A stretch of 64,000 nt of DNA, from positions 620,001 to 684,000 of the forward strand of contig NZ_RBWS01000001.1 of NCBI RefSeq assembly GCF_003627955.1. Direction: 5' to 3'. Position numbers and translations under genes: made by a program. The stretch comes from Sphingobacterium puteale. Lineage in GTDB: Bacteria; Bacteroidota; Bacteroidia; Sphingobacteriales; Sphingobacteriaceae. Position 1 is the stretch's first letter; every line of letters begins with the position of its first letter. Shown here piece after piece: positions 1 through 8,210 of the stretch. Below the pieces are notes generated by a model that was given only the letters and a program-made list of their open reading frames with translations, was not told the DNA's origin and made no database searches.

Positions 1-726
1 GGATTTTTCTTCAGGAAATATGGTTTCCTTACCCTCACGGATCAGGATCGCATCGAAAACTTCACCGGTCATCAGGGTGCTATTATTGGACATGAATTCT
101 TCGTTCCCATCAGGGCTCGTCAGCCAACACCTTACCGTGCCCAGACATAAAATGACGGCATCCTTACAGTCCCCCAATGTGAAAGTAATGCCACGGTCCA
201 CTTTGTGATCTTCTTTTCTTAGCTCCAAGGTTTTGCTCACATGGTAAAATATAGTATTGCGATCATCTAGTTGAATCACCACACAATATATTTTTATGTC
301 AATTTTAGCTAGCCTTTCATGGATTAAATCAAATTTTCGGAGACCCGCCAAAGGGAGCTGAACCTGAATTTGTTGTCGAGTCTCATCAAAATGTGCAACT
401 GGGTGATTCATAAAGAAATTGCTCCAGCTGACCCGCTTGGAGTACCGGAATCCCCTCAAGGGTAGTACTGATCCATATCCAAGCCGTAAGCTTCCGAGTC
501 CGTGCTCACGGTCGTTGCGTACCGCCGCATAAAGCGCATTCTGTAACCTGAGGTAGGTCGTACGTTCACAGGCGGCTCGCAGCATAGGTTTTAAAATCTG
601 ATACAAACGACTGGCAAGATTACTGTTGTACGTAAAATCGAGGCCCGTTAACTTGCTGTTTTCACTTAGAACATAAGCTTCCCCTCGCTTTCGTTCTTTT
701 TTACCCTTGCCGGAAGATTTCTTCAT
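1..726 (-). CDS. Hypothetical protein, C-terminus cut off by the window edge
   Basis: An open frame starts at ATG 726 and runs 242 codons to the window edge without a stop, so the 3' end is missing. The protein opens with a very basic stretch (MKKSSGKGKKERKRGE), followed by a mixed alpha/beta-looking body with several Trp and Cys residues. No signal peptide or membrane segment is visible. I do not recognise the family and assign no function. The basic N-terminus could contact nucleic acid, but that is only a guess. It lies downstream of the 11-bp-periodic array and points away from it. Confidence 0.7.
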   Translation of the reverse strand, partial: MKKSSGKGKKERKRGEAYVLSENSKLTGLDFTYNSNLASRLYQILKPMLRAACERTTYLRLQNALYAAVRNDREHGLGSLRLGYGSVLPLRGFRYSKRVSWSNFFMNHPVAHFDETRQQIQVQLPLAGLRKFDLIHERLAKIDIKIYCVVIQLDDRNTIFYHVSKTLELRKEDHKVDRGITFTLGDCKDAVILCLGTVRCWLTSPDGNEEFMSNNSTLMTGEVFDAILIREGKETIFPEEKS

Positions 727-828
727 ACTACTAAGTTAAATTGGTATACTTTAAAACTACAATAATCGTATGAATTAAACAACAGTTCCTTTAACAACAC
801 ATAAAACAAAGATCACTTAGCGCAACAA

Positions 829-1000
829 AGTCCCTTCGACTCCCTTAAAGTCCCCTCAAGTCCGTTCAAACACCAATAACATTCGGGGACGTTCCGCACA
901 TGCTTCGCACCAGCTTCGGGGCCGCCTCGGGGCTGCTTCGACATTTGGTCGGGGCTGCTTCGGTAATTCATCGGCAACAAGGCAAACAAGAGTCGAAGAA
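829..1000. repeat. Degenerate short-period array (10-bp then 11-bp units) with TCG/TCGG cores
   Basis: From 831 to 870 four units beginning TCC recur every 10 bp (831, 841, 851, 861). From 905 on, TCG recurs every 11 bp at 905, 916, 927, 938, 949, 960 and 971, and again at 993 after one degenerate unit. A typical 11-bp unit is GCTTCGGGGCC. Eleven is not a multiple of three, so this is a DNA- or RNA-level repeat and not a protein repeat. Function unknown. Confidence 0.65.
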
Positions 1001-1189
1001 CGGTCAGACCAATCCCAACGCTGTCCCGAAGCAATAGCAATGGAATCCCGAAGAATCACCGAACAAGGTCCGAATAGCTATCGAACAAGAGACACTAGAC
1101 CAACGCAAACGCCTTACCTATCCAGTACTGCATTTACTCGCAGATTGTACAAAGCGAAAAGTACTTTACGAGTGCTTCAACCGTACCTT

Positions 1190-1236
1190 ATATATGGCTA
1201 AAGGCTGCTTTGTTCAAGCAACCTTTAGCCATATAT
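1190..1236. terminator. Strong hairpin beyond the PepSY gene, possible terminator
   Basis: Arms 1190-1204 and 1222-1236 pair perfectly over 15 bp (ATATATGGCTAAAGG). After one mismatch a further 5 bp (TGCTT/AAGCA) close a TGTTC loop. A TTTTAT run follows on the plus strand; the minus strand has no clean U tract. It lies about 60 bp past the stop of the last gene of the iron operon, so it probably ends or stabilises that transcript. Confidence 0.6.
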
Positions 1237-1293
1237 TTTATCTTGCGAAATGTGTATACCGCCTGCCCATCGGATGAGCGTAACGGATCCTAA

Positions 1294-2940
1294 TTACTGA
1301 ATTTTCTGAAAGAATTTTTTTGTCCTATAAAAAGCCAGTAGTCCGATGACACCAATCATCAACCATAGGAAATCAACAATAAATAAATCGCGTTGTCCAT
1401 CCACAAAAGTCTTCCAAAGCCAATTACCTGTTACCAGACCATTGGCTATCGGGACAATAAATGCCAGGATACTTCCGACCAAAAGTGTTTCGCGATTTGT
1501 TCTTCTTATACTTCGACGAACGATGTAATATAGCGAAAGAACTAACCAAGCATAAAAATAGACCCGATAGATAAAATCCTGGTCCACTTTGGGACTAATC
1601 TTAATGGCAATAAATGTAATTGCCGTAACTGGGAGCATCGTCAGACAAATCGCCGTAAAGATATTAGCTGCCCAAAAGTTGAATTTACGTTTTCTTGGAA
1701 TGACATTGTTTTTATCACGGGCAACCAACCAGATCAGAATTCCGGAAATAATAACCAGACAGCCCATTACACCAAGAATAAAATAGACGGTTTTGAGTGG
1801 GTATCCACCATAATCACCATAATGCAGGCGGTAGATAATACTTCTGACATAGTCTCCATAGCTTGTATCTGCTAATGGCGATTTCTCTTCAACAACTTTG
1901 TTATCCGCGACCTTCACCGTCAATATACCCGATCCTGCAAAGCTTCGGTTAAAATGTGGTTCGAGTTCCATGATAACATGCATATTCGAATCCGCAAAGT
2001 TTTTTACAACAATACGTTTAAACTCGCTTTCTGGCCATTTTTTCTTTGCTAGATCTAAGAAAGGTGCAATTTTCACATCCGCCAGCAAGGGTTTATAGCT
2101 ATACGGATAATTATCATGGGCAGTTACGCCGATATCCTGATACATTTTTTGCTGTTCTCCATTGTACAGTAATTTGCTGAAAGGGAGAACCAAAACAGCG
2201 TTGACAATCAGAAATGTTCCCGTAACGGCAAAAATAAACTGAAAAGGAAACCCGATCACTCCCAGGGCAGTGTGCATATCCGTCCACACGGTCTTCCACT
2301 TACTAAATGGTCTAAAAACAAAAAAGTTCGAAACCAGCTTATCCCAGTGCAACAACAAACCTGTTATCAATGCGAACAAGAAGATAAAAGCTGTAATACC
2401 GGCAACGAGATATCCAAAAGGCGCGATGCCCACACTGATAGGCACCTGATTGAGCTGTGCCAAAAAGTGCAGGCGGAATAAAAACTCGCCCATATCATAA
2501 TTCTGTGTATAGTCACCTGCTGTTTTATTAGCAAAATTATACATGAAATTCTTCGAATCATCATCGCCCCCTCTACGTTTCCGGCCTTTCTTCTTTTCCG
2601 CCTTCTGTTCAGGTGTTATCTTCGACAAATTTTCCTTGTTTAGGACCGTATCGTTTGATGCCGTGTAACCAATATAGGCAGAAGTCCCCTCCCGGTGCAT
2701 ATAGAAGTTGATATCACGTCCATGGAGGTTGGTTTCCCCCTGTAGCGAATCCAGCAGCTTGTCAAAGCTTTGATAATTTTCCTGGTAGGTTTTGTATGAC
2801 GCGTTATTTTGCCAGGCCGCGATTTCGTTTCTAAAAAAGGCAAATGAACCTGCAAAAAATATCACATACAGCAGTGCACAGATGATAATACCACTGATGG
2901 TATGGGTATTAAAATAGATGTTATAATTTCTGTTGTTCAT
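1294..2940 (-). CDS. PepSY-associated TM helix (PepSY_TM) protein
   Basis: A 548-residue inner-membrane protein of the PepSY_TM family, often found beside siderophore receptors and linked to reductive iron handling. An N-terminal TM helix (about 15-35) is followed by a periplasmic region with a charged KKGRKRRGGDDD patch, then a TM helix near 170-195, the PepSY-like periplasmic part and a cluster of helices in the last 170 residues. The start is ATG 2940, 6 bp after the stop of the DUF3649-like gene, so it is the last gene of the operon. Transport or ferric-reductase activity is inferred from family context only. Confidence 0.85.
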   Translation of the reverse strand: MNNRNYNIYFNTHTISGIIICALLYVIFFAGSFAFFRNEIAAWQNNASYKTYQENYQSFDKLLDSLQGETNLHGRDINFYMHREGTSAYIGYTASNDTVLNKENLSKITPEQKAEKKKGRKRRGGDDDSKNFMYNFANKTAGDYTQNYDMGEFLFRLHFLAQLNQVPISVGIAPFGYLVAGITAFIFLFALITGLLLHWDKLVSNFFVFRPFSKWKTVWTDMHTALGVIGFPFQFIFAVTGTFLIVNAVLVLPFSKLLYNGEQQKMYQDIGVTAHDNYPYSYKPLLADVKIAPFLDLAKKKWPESEFKRIVVKNFADSNMHVIMELEPHFNRSFAGSGILTVKVADNKVVEEKSPLADTSYGDYVRSIIYRLHYGDYGGYPLKTVYFILGVMGCLVIISGILIWLVARDKNNVIPRKRKFNFWAANIFTAICLTMLPVTAITFIAIKISPKVDQDFIYRVYFYAWLVLSLYYIVRRSIRRTNRETLLVGSILAFIVPIANGLVTGNWLWKTFVDGQRDLFIVDFLWLMIGVIGLLAFYRTKKFFQKIQ

Positions 2941-2946
2941 GACTGA

Positions 2947-3225
2947 TTACATCTTTAACAAATAAGGCAACGAAAAAACCGAAGCCAAGAGTAAATAAAT
3001 TCCCCATATTTTCCATCCGCTTTTGGAGAGAAAGGCCAGGAGCATCAGTACTGCCCAAAGGAGATAACCGGTGAATCCGGCAGTCATAACAACATCCTTT
3101 TTCTCAAAAACAGTTGTCAGCAACACATGAAAGGAAAGCATAACAACGTACCCACCGATGAATCCGGCTGTAATCTTCAGAAATCGCTGAAAAGGTGAAC
3201 TCAGGTATTTTTTATTTGCAGGCAT
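2947..3225 (-). CDS. DUF3649-like small membrane protein
   Basis: A 92-residue protein from ATG 3225. A TTG four codons upstream, abutting the previous stop, is a less likely start. It has three predicted TM helices: GFIGGYVVMLSFHVLL, then VMTAGFTGYLLWAVLMLLAF, then a C-terminal helix. The pattern R-x-L..GGY..., a central small-residue helix and a following SKSGWKIW segment matches my memory of DUF3649, an iron-uptake-associated inner-membrane family of Proteobacteria. It sits between the DUF3325-like and PepSY genes, the same partners as in proteobacterial siderophore loci. The exact role is unknown. Confidence 0.7.
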   Translation of the reverse strand: MPANKKYLSSPFQRFLKITAGFIGGYVVMLSFHVLLTTVFEKKDVVMTAGFTGYLLWAVLMLLAFLSKSGWKIWGIYLLLASVFSLPYLLKM

Positions 3226-3237
3226 AACAGCAATCAA

Positions 3238-3570
3238 TTAAGAGATCAAAAATTCAATACATAGACTGACAGCATACAGTCCGAGGACATGGTAGGCTGT
3301 TAAATAACGATACGGATTCAATAAGACCACTAGGCTCATCATGCACATGACATAGGCAAAAAAAGCAAAGAATCCGGCCCCGAATCCCTGTACATAAAGG
3401 ATGACTACAAATGGTAACAGTAGCAACCCAATACTCAAGATACGCACAGACTGAGTCTGTGCGCAAAGCTTTTTCAACCACTCCGGTCTATGCTGAAACT
3501 TCACTTTCTTACTGCTGTTGTAAAAGAGGTAGGCTCCTATAAGTATGGTTATTAAAAGTGTGCTATACAT
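3238..3570 (-). CDS. DUF3325-like small membrane protein
   Basis: A 110-residue protein with an N-terminal TM helix, a basic loop (SSKKVKFQHRPEWLKK), two hydrophobic segments around GFGAGFFAFFAY and a final helix. The loop followed by WG-like GFGxG and a C-terminal xxPYR motif resembles DUF3325, which accompanies DUF3649 and PepSY_TM proteins in siderophore loci. It starts at ATG 3570, 30 bp after the receptor stop. The assignment rests on residue pattern plus gene order, not on a search. Confidence 0.65.
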   Translation of the reverse strand: MYSTLLITILIGAYLFYNSSKKVKFQHRPEWLKKLCAQTQSVRILSIGLLLLPFVVILYVQGFGAGFFAFFAYVMCMMSLVVLLNPYRYLTAYHVLGLYAVSLCIEFLIS

Positions 3571-3600
3571 CGCATAAATGATTTATATAGAATCGCTTAA

Positions 3601-6021
3601 TTAAAATTTGTAGGTTATTCCTAAACGGAAATTACGTCTTGCTTCTACGATATAGGTATAATAATCTACTATACCCTGCTTCTTCATCGCCTCACTCGTT
3701 CTAGTAATAGAGCCGGAAGTTAATAGCTTTCTGTTATCTAACAAGTTATTAACCATCAAGAAAATACTATATTTTCCACCTTGAAAACTAACACCGCCAT
3801 CAGTTCTTATATAATTCTTAAAGTTACTTTCTTTTGTTGTTCCAATAGCACGATCGGACATCCCCTGAACACTACCTGTTAATCCCAAGCCTCTCAATGG
3901 TCCATGTTGCAAACGGTAAGTTAACCAGGCATTGGCTGTGTGTTTGGCTGTATTCGGTGTAATATTGCCTATATTTTCCTGTTTTCCATCTTTCGATACT
4001 TTGGAATCAGTCAATGCATAGTTTGCGTTGGCACTCAATCCAGGTAGCACTTCACCAGTGATATCAAACTCTATACCCTTACTTGTTGTTTCACCGAGAG
4101 CGATTTTAAAGTAATTATTGGTTCCCGCCATTGGATGATCAAGATCATCTGTTAAAGCGTTTTGTCTTTTAATCCGATAAGCAGTTAAAGTGGAGATCCA
4201 CTTTCCGCCAGCCCATTCCTTTTTGATACCGGCTTCCAAATCATTACCTCTAACAGGTTTAAATGCATTTCCTTCCCAATCAGTACCTGCCTGCGGGACA
4301 AAAGACTGATCAAATAACCCGTAAACACTTGTTGATTTGTCTATTGAATAACTCAATCCGACACGTGGTGTAAGCGCTTTATCCGTCCGATCCGCTGTAG
4401 CGGTTTTCCCGATGGTTTGGGCTATCGTGTAACGTAAACCTAAAGACAAACGTAATTTTTCTTCCAAAAATGCCATTTCATCATGTACATACAAAGACGA
4501 ATACGATACAGAGTTGACATAATTTTGGCCTCCAGCTCTTACCTTAACACTTTGGGACCTATCGGGATTAGGAATTGCCGACGCTGCGATCCCATAAACA
4601 GGATTATATACATTCAGTGGTTTTGTGACCAAGGTATCTTTTGCCAATACCCCAAAATCACCCCAGAATTTTTTAGTACCAAAGTCAGCACCAGCCAATA
4701 TACGATGGCGCACATTGCCGGTATATTCTTCTCCTGTAAACGAGAATTGCGCAAATTTGTTTTCACCTGCTTCATCAGCCATATTATAGGTCCGAGACAT
4801 ATCACCGTTGGCTCGCATCGCACTCACCCATGAACTGGTGGCTACCATATTAAAATTAAAATAGGCAAGCTGTCCATGGAAATTCCATTTGGAATTTAGT
4901 TTTCGATCAAAATATAGGTATGCACTGTGATCTTTTATTTTGTTTGGTGCGAATGAAGGATCTCCAGCAAAGAAATCATTCGAAATACCCGGATCGGCAA
5001 ATCCTTTTGGCGAAAATGCATAATTACCGTTCGACAGGTACTTCGAACCTTGATAGGTATATTCAAATGTCAGTGAAGTCAATGAATCCACCTTATACGT
5101 CAAGACAGGAGCAATTACAACACGATCACTATAATTATATTTTGTATAAAAATCTTTCTGCTGACCAGCGACATTAAGGCGATAAAGTAACTTACCATCT
5201 TTCCTTAATTTACCGTCCAAGTCAACTGCTGCACGATAGGTACTAAAACTACCGGTATTGAGTGTCACAGAACCTTTCGTGTTTCCGGTTGGCTTTTTGG
5301 TAACGACATTATAAAATCCTCCCGGCTCACCGTTTGAAAGCATAAATCCGGCAGGCCCCTTCACAAATTCAATACGTTCGATCATGCTTGCATCTTCGGC
5401 TGTAGGTCCCCATGAAGCCTCGATATTCATACCGTTACGAAAAGCTGGAATCTTGGATCCGCGCATACGGATATTGGCATATTGATTATCCCAGTGTCCC
5501 TGACGTGTTGCACCGCTGATATTACGTGTGATCCCGTCGACAATGTCGAAAACCTGCTGATCAGCCATGAGGTCAGAAGAAATAACCTGAATATTTTGGG
5601 GTAACTCCAGGATCGGTGTTTTAAGACGCAATGACCCGGATATACTATCAAACTTATAATGCTCATAGTATTTACCGTAAACGGCCACTTCATCGATCGA
5701 CTCGGATTGGTCTTTCATAATGATGGGGCCTAAATGTGTTTCTTCGTCTTTTACGATAACCTCCATGGAATGTTTACCATAGCCGAAAGATTTGATTTCC
5801 AAGCGGTAAGTCTTGGCAGAAAGTCTATCAAAAATAAAGCGCCCCTCAGCGTCTGTACTGGTGGTCACCCCTGTAGGCGATAGTTTAATTGTTGCGCCAG
5901 AAATAGGTTCGGATTTTTCATTTACAAGGGTCCCCTCAATCTTCAAGTTGCTCTGGGCCTGAGCCATCGAAAAAATTGAACTGATCATCGGAATCGCCAA
6001 AAAAGATAAAGTTTTATTCAT
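3601..6021 (-). CDS. TonB-dependent siderophore receptor
   Basis: An 806-residue outer membrane receptor. A signal peptide (to about AQAQ, residue 23) precedes a carboxypeptidase-regulatory-like beta domain (about 25-110), a plug domain (about 130-245, with LPQNIQVISSDLM and the plug-end segment ERIEFVKGPAGFMLSNGEPGG) and a 22-strand-type barrel ending in FRLGITYKF with a C-terminal Phe. The PQNIQVI and GEPGG segments are typical of the FhuA/FecA siderophore class. It is transcribed after DUF4198 and before the three small or inner-membrane iron-locus proteins. The ligand cannot be read from sequence. Confidence 0.92.
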   Translation of the reverse strand: MNKTLSFLAIPMISSIFSMAQAQSNLKIEGTLVNEKSEPISGATIKLSPTGVTTSTDAEGRFIFDRLSAKTYRLEIKSFGYGKHSMEVIVKDEETHLGPIIMKDQSESIDEVAVYGKYYEHYKFDSISGSLRLKTPILELPQNIQVISSDLMADQQVFDIVDGITRNISGATRQGHWDNQYANIRMRGSKIPAFRNGMNIEASWGPTAEDASMIERIEFVKGPAGFMLSNGEPGGFYNVVTKKPTGNTKGSVTLNTGSFSTYRAAVDLDGKLRKDGKLLYRLNVAGQQKDFYTKYNYSDRVVIAPVLTYKVDSLTSLTFEYTYQGSKYLSNGNYAFSPKGFADPGISNDFFAGDPSFAPNKIKDHSAYLYFDRKLNSKWNFHGQLAYFNFNMVATSSWVSAMRANGDMSRTYNMADEAGENKFAQFSFTGEEYTGNVRHRILAGADFGTKKFWGDFGVLAKDTLVTKPLNVYNPVYGIAASAIPNPDRSQSVKVRAGGQNYVNSVSYSSLYVHDEMAFLEEKLRLSLGLRYTIAQTIGKTATADRTDKALTPRVGLSYSIDKSTSVYGLFDQSFVPQAGTDWEGNAFKPVRGNDLEAGIKKEWAGGKWISTLTAYRIKRQNALTDDLDHPMAGTNNYFKIALGETTSKGIEFDITGEVLPGLSANANYALTDSKVSKDGKQENIGNITPNTAKHTANAWLTYRLQHGPLRGLGLTGSVQGMSDRAIGTTKESNFKNYIRTDGGVSFQGGKYSIFLMVNNLLDNRKLLTSGSITRTSEAMKKQGIVDYYTYIVEARRNFRLGITYKF

Positions 6022-6050
6022 TTGTGTTTCAATAGTAGATATGTAATAAA

Positions 6051-6092
6051 GGATGGATTCATTTAAATGTGGGATTTAGAATGAATCCATCC
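6051..6092 (-). terminator. Intercistronic hairpin between DUF4198 and the receptor
   Basis: Arms 6051-6062 and 6081-6092 pair perfectly (GGATGGATTCAT). Inside, TAAAT (6064-6068) pairs with ATTTA (6074-6078) around a GTGGG loop. Read on the minus strand the hairpin is followed by a U-containing CCTTTATTAC. It could be a leaky terminator or an mRNA stabiliser that sets different levels of the two genes. Confidence 0.6.
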
Positions 6093-6112
6093 AAGTTGTA
6101 GGTATCAACGAT

Positions 6113-6829
6113 TTATTTTACTTCAAAAAATGTTGTGCTTCCCTGCCAAGACGAAGCGTAAGGCTTCCCGCCGTGCTCACCGGCTTTTTCAACAAAAGTA
6201 CTTGCTTCAAGCACATAGGCTCCTGACCATAGCGCATCGAATGTTACCACACCATTGACATCGGCTACAAATTCTTTTCCCCAACCTGTGGATGAAAAAA
6301 CAGATACTTTGGCATGGGGAACGACTTTTCCTTCGCTGGTAACCTTCGCCTGCAGACTGGCACCTTTTTTTGCATTGGCTGAGTTCTGTAGCTCAACCTG
6401 AAGCGGATTTTTTATCGCGCTATAGTCCAATTTGCCTGATTTGCCAACGATAACGGGTACTAATGACGAAAACTCATATTTCGTCTGCCCACCCAGGTCT
6501 TTTGGGGCTTTTACGACAGATAAAAAGTAGGTTCCTTGTTCGGCAGGTTGGAATGAACCGCTAAAATGATCTCCTTTATTGGTCAGTTGTACCTGCACAG
6601 GTGCCTTTCCGGGCGCATGCAATAACAGGGTAAAATCCTTCACGTCCGAATACCATTTTTCAATGAGATCTCTTTCATTGGTTACATATTCACCATAATA
6701 GACCTTGATTTCATGGGATTGGTTAACTGCACCATAGGGCGCTGATTCTATCCAAAGTGCGTGCGCATAGCTGCTGTTACAGTAAAACAATACTGCAAGA
6801 AATGTAAAAAGCGAAACTAAAATTTTCAT
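6113..6829 (-). CDS. DUF4198 family periplasmic protein
   Basis: A 238-residue secreted protein with a signal peptide (cleavage near SYAHA), starting at ATG 6829. The HALWIES opening and YYGEYVTNERDLIEKW segment fit DUF4198, a family common beside metal-transport genes. Two Ig-like or carboxypeptidase-regulatory-like beta domains follow, the second about 130-220. It is the first gene of the iron-type operon and is preceded by a long structured leader. A metal-binding or periplasmic accessory role is inferred from context. Confidence 0.8.
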   Translation of the reverse strand: MKILVSLFTFLAVLFYCNSSYAHALWIESAPYGAVNQSHEIKVYYGEYVTNERDLIEKWYSDVKDFTLLLHAPGKAPVQVQLTNKGDHFSGSFQPAEQGTYFLSVVKAPKDLGGQTKYEFSSLVPVIVGKSGKLDYSAIKNPLQVELQNSANAKKGASLQAKVTSEGKVVPHAKVSVFSSTGWGKEFVADVNGVVTFDALWSGAYVLEASTFVEKAGEHGGKPYASSWQGSTTFFEVK

Positions 6830-7113
6830 AATATGTTGATTGATGCGTATAGTTCTGCAACTTATCAGGAAAGCTTCTACTCGTCAAAAACGAGCGTCAA
6901 ACGAATAAAATCATTAAAATTCGCTATCTTGCAAGTCCTTCCATGTCCTTTATCGGAAGCAACTGAAGCAGTTAACTGCTCCGGCCACCTATAGACAGTT
7001 GCCGCTGTCTGTAGATTTTTGCCATGTAATAGATTGCCGTCTATTACATGGTATTTGCTCCGCAATCAATCTGACCATAGCTTTAAAACTATTTAGACTG
7101 ATTAAAAACAGAG
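6830..7113 (-). promoter_or_regulatory. Structured 5' leader of the DUF4198-receptor operon
   Basis: From the predicted start site (about 7108) to ATG 6829 there are about 280 untranslated nt. In transcript order it holds hairpin A (7022-7051: 12-bp perfect stem, hexaloop CGGCAA), hairpin B (about 6990-7013: same CGGCAA loop, 6-bp perfect core AGACAG/CTGTCT) and a 14-bp palindrome (6967-6980). The palindrome can alternatively give way to pairing of CGGAGCA with TGCTTCCG further on. No known riboswitch consensus was recognised. Confidence 0.45.
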
Positions 7114-7121
7114 CAAATATA
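7114..7121 (-). promoter_or_regulatory. Bacteroidota promoter -7 box for the iron operon
   Basis: On the minus strand the element reads TATATTTG, a perfect TAnnTTTG. TTG (plus-strand CAA at 7141-7143) lies exactly 19 bp upstream, matching the TTG-N19-TAnnTTTG promoter described for Bacteroides and Flavobacterium. Confidence 0.7.
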
Positions 7122-7345
7122 AAAGGAATTCTTTGGATATCAAGGATATTTTACATTTTTCGCAGATTGTACTGGATTTCCCTTCCGAGGTATCGCCGGC
7201 CCGGCCCATTAAAACCACAAAAAAGCAACACATCGTGTCCTGCGCTTGTCATTCAGCCTTACTGACAGATGACAGGTCCATTTATACAAATCGGTATTGG
7301 AAGAAGAGCAGCCTGGGTTTTGTCTAATGCCCGGCATTGGGGAGG
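7122..7345. other. Remainder of the intergenic region between the iron operon and the MBL gene
   Basis: Apart from the -33 element at 7141-7143 I see no gene, repeat or clear hairpin. Short frames here are not supported by a start signal or composition. Confidence 0.6.
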
Positions 7346-8134
7346 CTAAGAAAGGGCGCCCTCCACACTGTTGATATGGGCAATATCAAATAATTCTGTT
7401 TCCTGATAGCGCGTGGCCACATGAAGCTTGATATGCTCACAATGAGGCTCGAATGTTGCATGAACAAGGTCAACCGTATTATTTTCACCAGAGAGGTGTG
7501 TTAAAATTAAATGCTTGAGGCGATCTGTCCTATATTGGTTAAACAGTTCGACGGCAACGCGATTGGAGAGGTGCCCCCATCCGCTGCTGATTCTATTTTT
7601 CAAAAAATAGGAATATCGCCCGGTACGTAGCATATCCTCATCATAATTGGACTCCAACAGGAGGATATCTGAATGCTGAATCACTTGCTGTACGTTTTCG
7701 CAGGGTCTTCCAATATCCGTCAATACACCAATATTATGAACACCATCCGAAACAAGGAAACTACAGGGTTCTTTTGCATCATGGTATTTGGGAATTCCAT
7801 AAATCTTAAGGCCACCGATTTCAACTTCTTCATTTGGCGCGATGATATGAACCAGATGGGAAGGTAAATGCAGGCGGGATCCGTCATAACTCCCTCTTGT
7901 GATATACACGGGTAAATTGTACTTTTTAGCGAAAACAGATAATCCGCGAATATGATCTGAATGCTCGTGTGTGATGAAAATTGCCTTGATCTGGGTAGGA
8001 ATAATACCCAGATTATACATCCGGAGGTGAATATGCTTGCTGTTGATACCGGCATCTATCAAGATGGCCGAATCATCTTTGGCTATATAGTAACAGTTTC
8101 CATTACTACCGGAGGCTATCGCACAGTATTTCAT
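7346..8134 (-). CDS. MBL-fold metallo-hydrolase (YycJ/WalJ-like)
   Basis: A 262-residue cytosolic metallo-beta-lactamase-fold protein. The HEHSDH metal motif (HxHxDH) lies near residue 55, and further ligands are likely in the LTDIGRP, LLLESNYD and LTHLSGENN segments. The N-terminus CAIASGSNGNCYYI is typical of YycJ-like proteins, which are DNA-repair-associated exonuclease or hydrolase family members. The start is ATG 8134 with TATCTTTG on the minus strand at 8176-8183. The substrate is not deducible. Confidence 0.88.
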   Translation of the reverse strand: MKYCAIASGSNGNCYYIAKDDSAILIDAGINSKHIHLRMYNLGIIPTQIKAIFITHEHSDHIRGLSVFAKKYNLPVYITRGSYDGSRLHLPSHLVHIIAPNEEVEIGGLKIYGIPKYHDAKEPCSFLVSDGVHNIGVLTDIGRPCENVQQVIQHSDILLLESNYDEDMLRTGRYSYFLKNRISSGWGHLSNRVAVELFNQYRTDRLKHLILTHLSGENNTVDLVHATFEPHCEHIKLHVATRYQETELFDIAHINSVEGALS

Positions 8135-8175
8135 TCGCGTATACTAATTTATGAGGGTATTTTTGTTCACTGCGT

Positions 8176-8183
8176 CAAAGATA
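8176..8183 (-). promoter_or_regulatory. -7 promoter box for the MBL hydrolase gene
   Basis: The minus-strand reading is TATCTTTG (TAnnTTTG), giving a leader of about 37 nt to ATG 8134. No TTG at canonical spacing was found. Confidence 0.5.
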
Positions 8184-8210
8184 CGAAAAACAAAAACACG
8201 CAGTAAGGCC

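Larger units (their letters stand above)
727..1293. other. 567-bp non-coding stretch
   Basis: No convincing gene lies here. The frames of 67 and 75 codons on the minus strand are by-products of a low-complexity TCGG-rich segment at about 829-1000. The right part carries a strong hairpin at 1190-1236. The GC-rich periodic segment differs in composition from the AT-rich flanks. Confidence 0.7.

Noticed and set aside
813..1059. Two overlapping minus-strand frames of 67-75 codons
   Set aside because: They are by-products of the TCGG-periodic low-complexity segment; both frames look alike and neither has a plausible start or protein-like composition.
6877..7065. 62-codon minus-strand frame in the iron operon leader
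   Set aside because: It runs through the perfect hairpins of the leader, which better explain the sequence; starts and composition are poor.
6830..7113. Known riboswitch (cobalamin, TPP, FMN or Moco) in the iron operon leader
   Set aside because: I compared it by eye with the conserved boxes of these classes and found none, for example no GCCACTG B12 box; it is kept as an unclassified structured leader.
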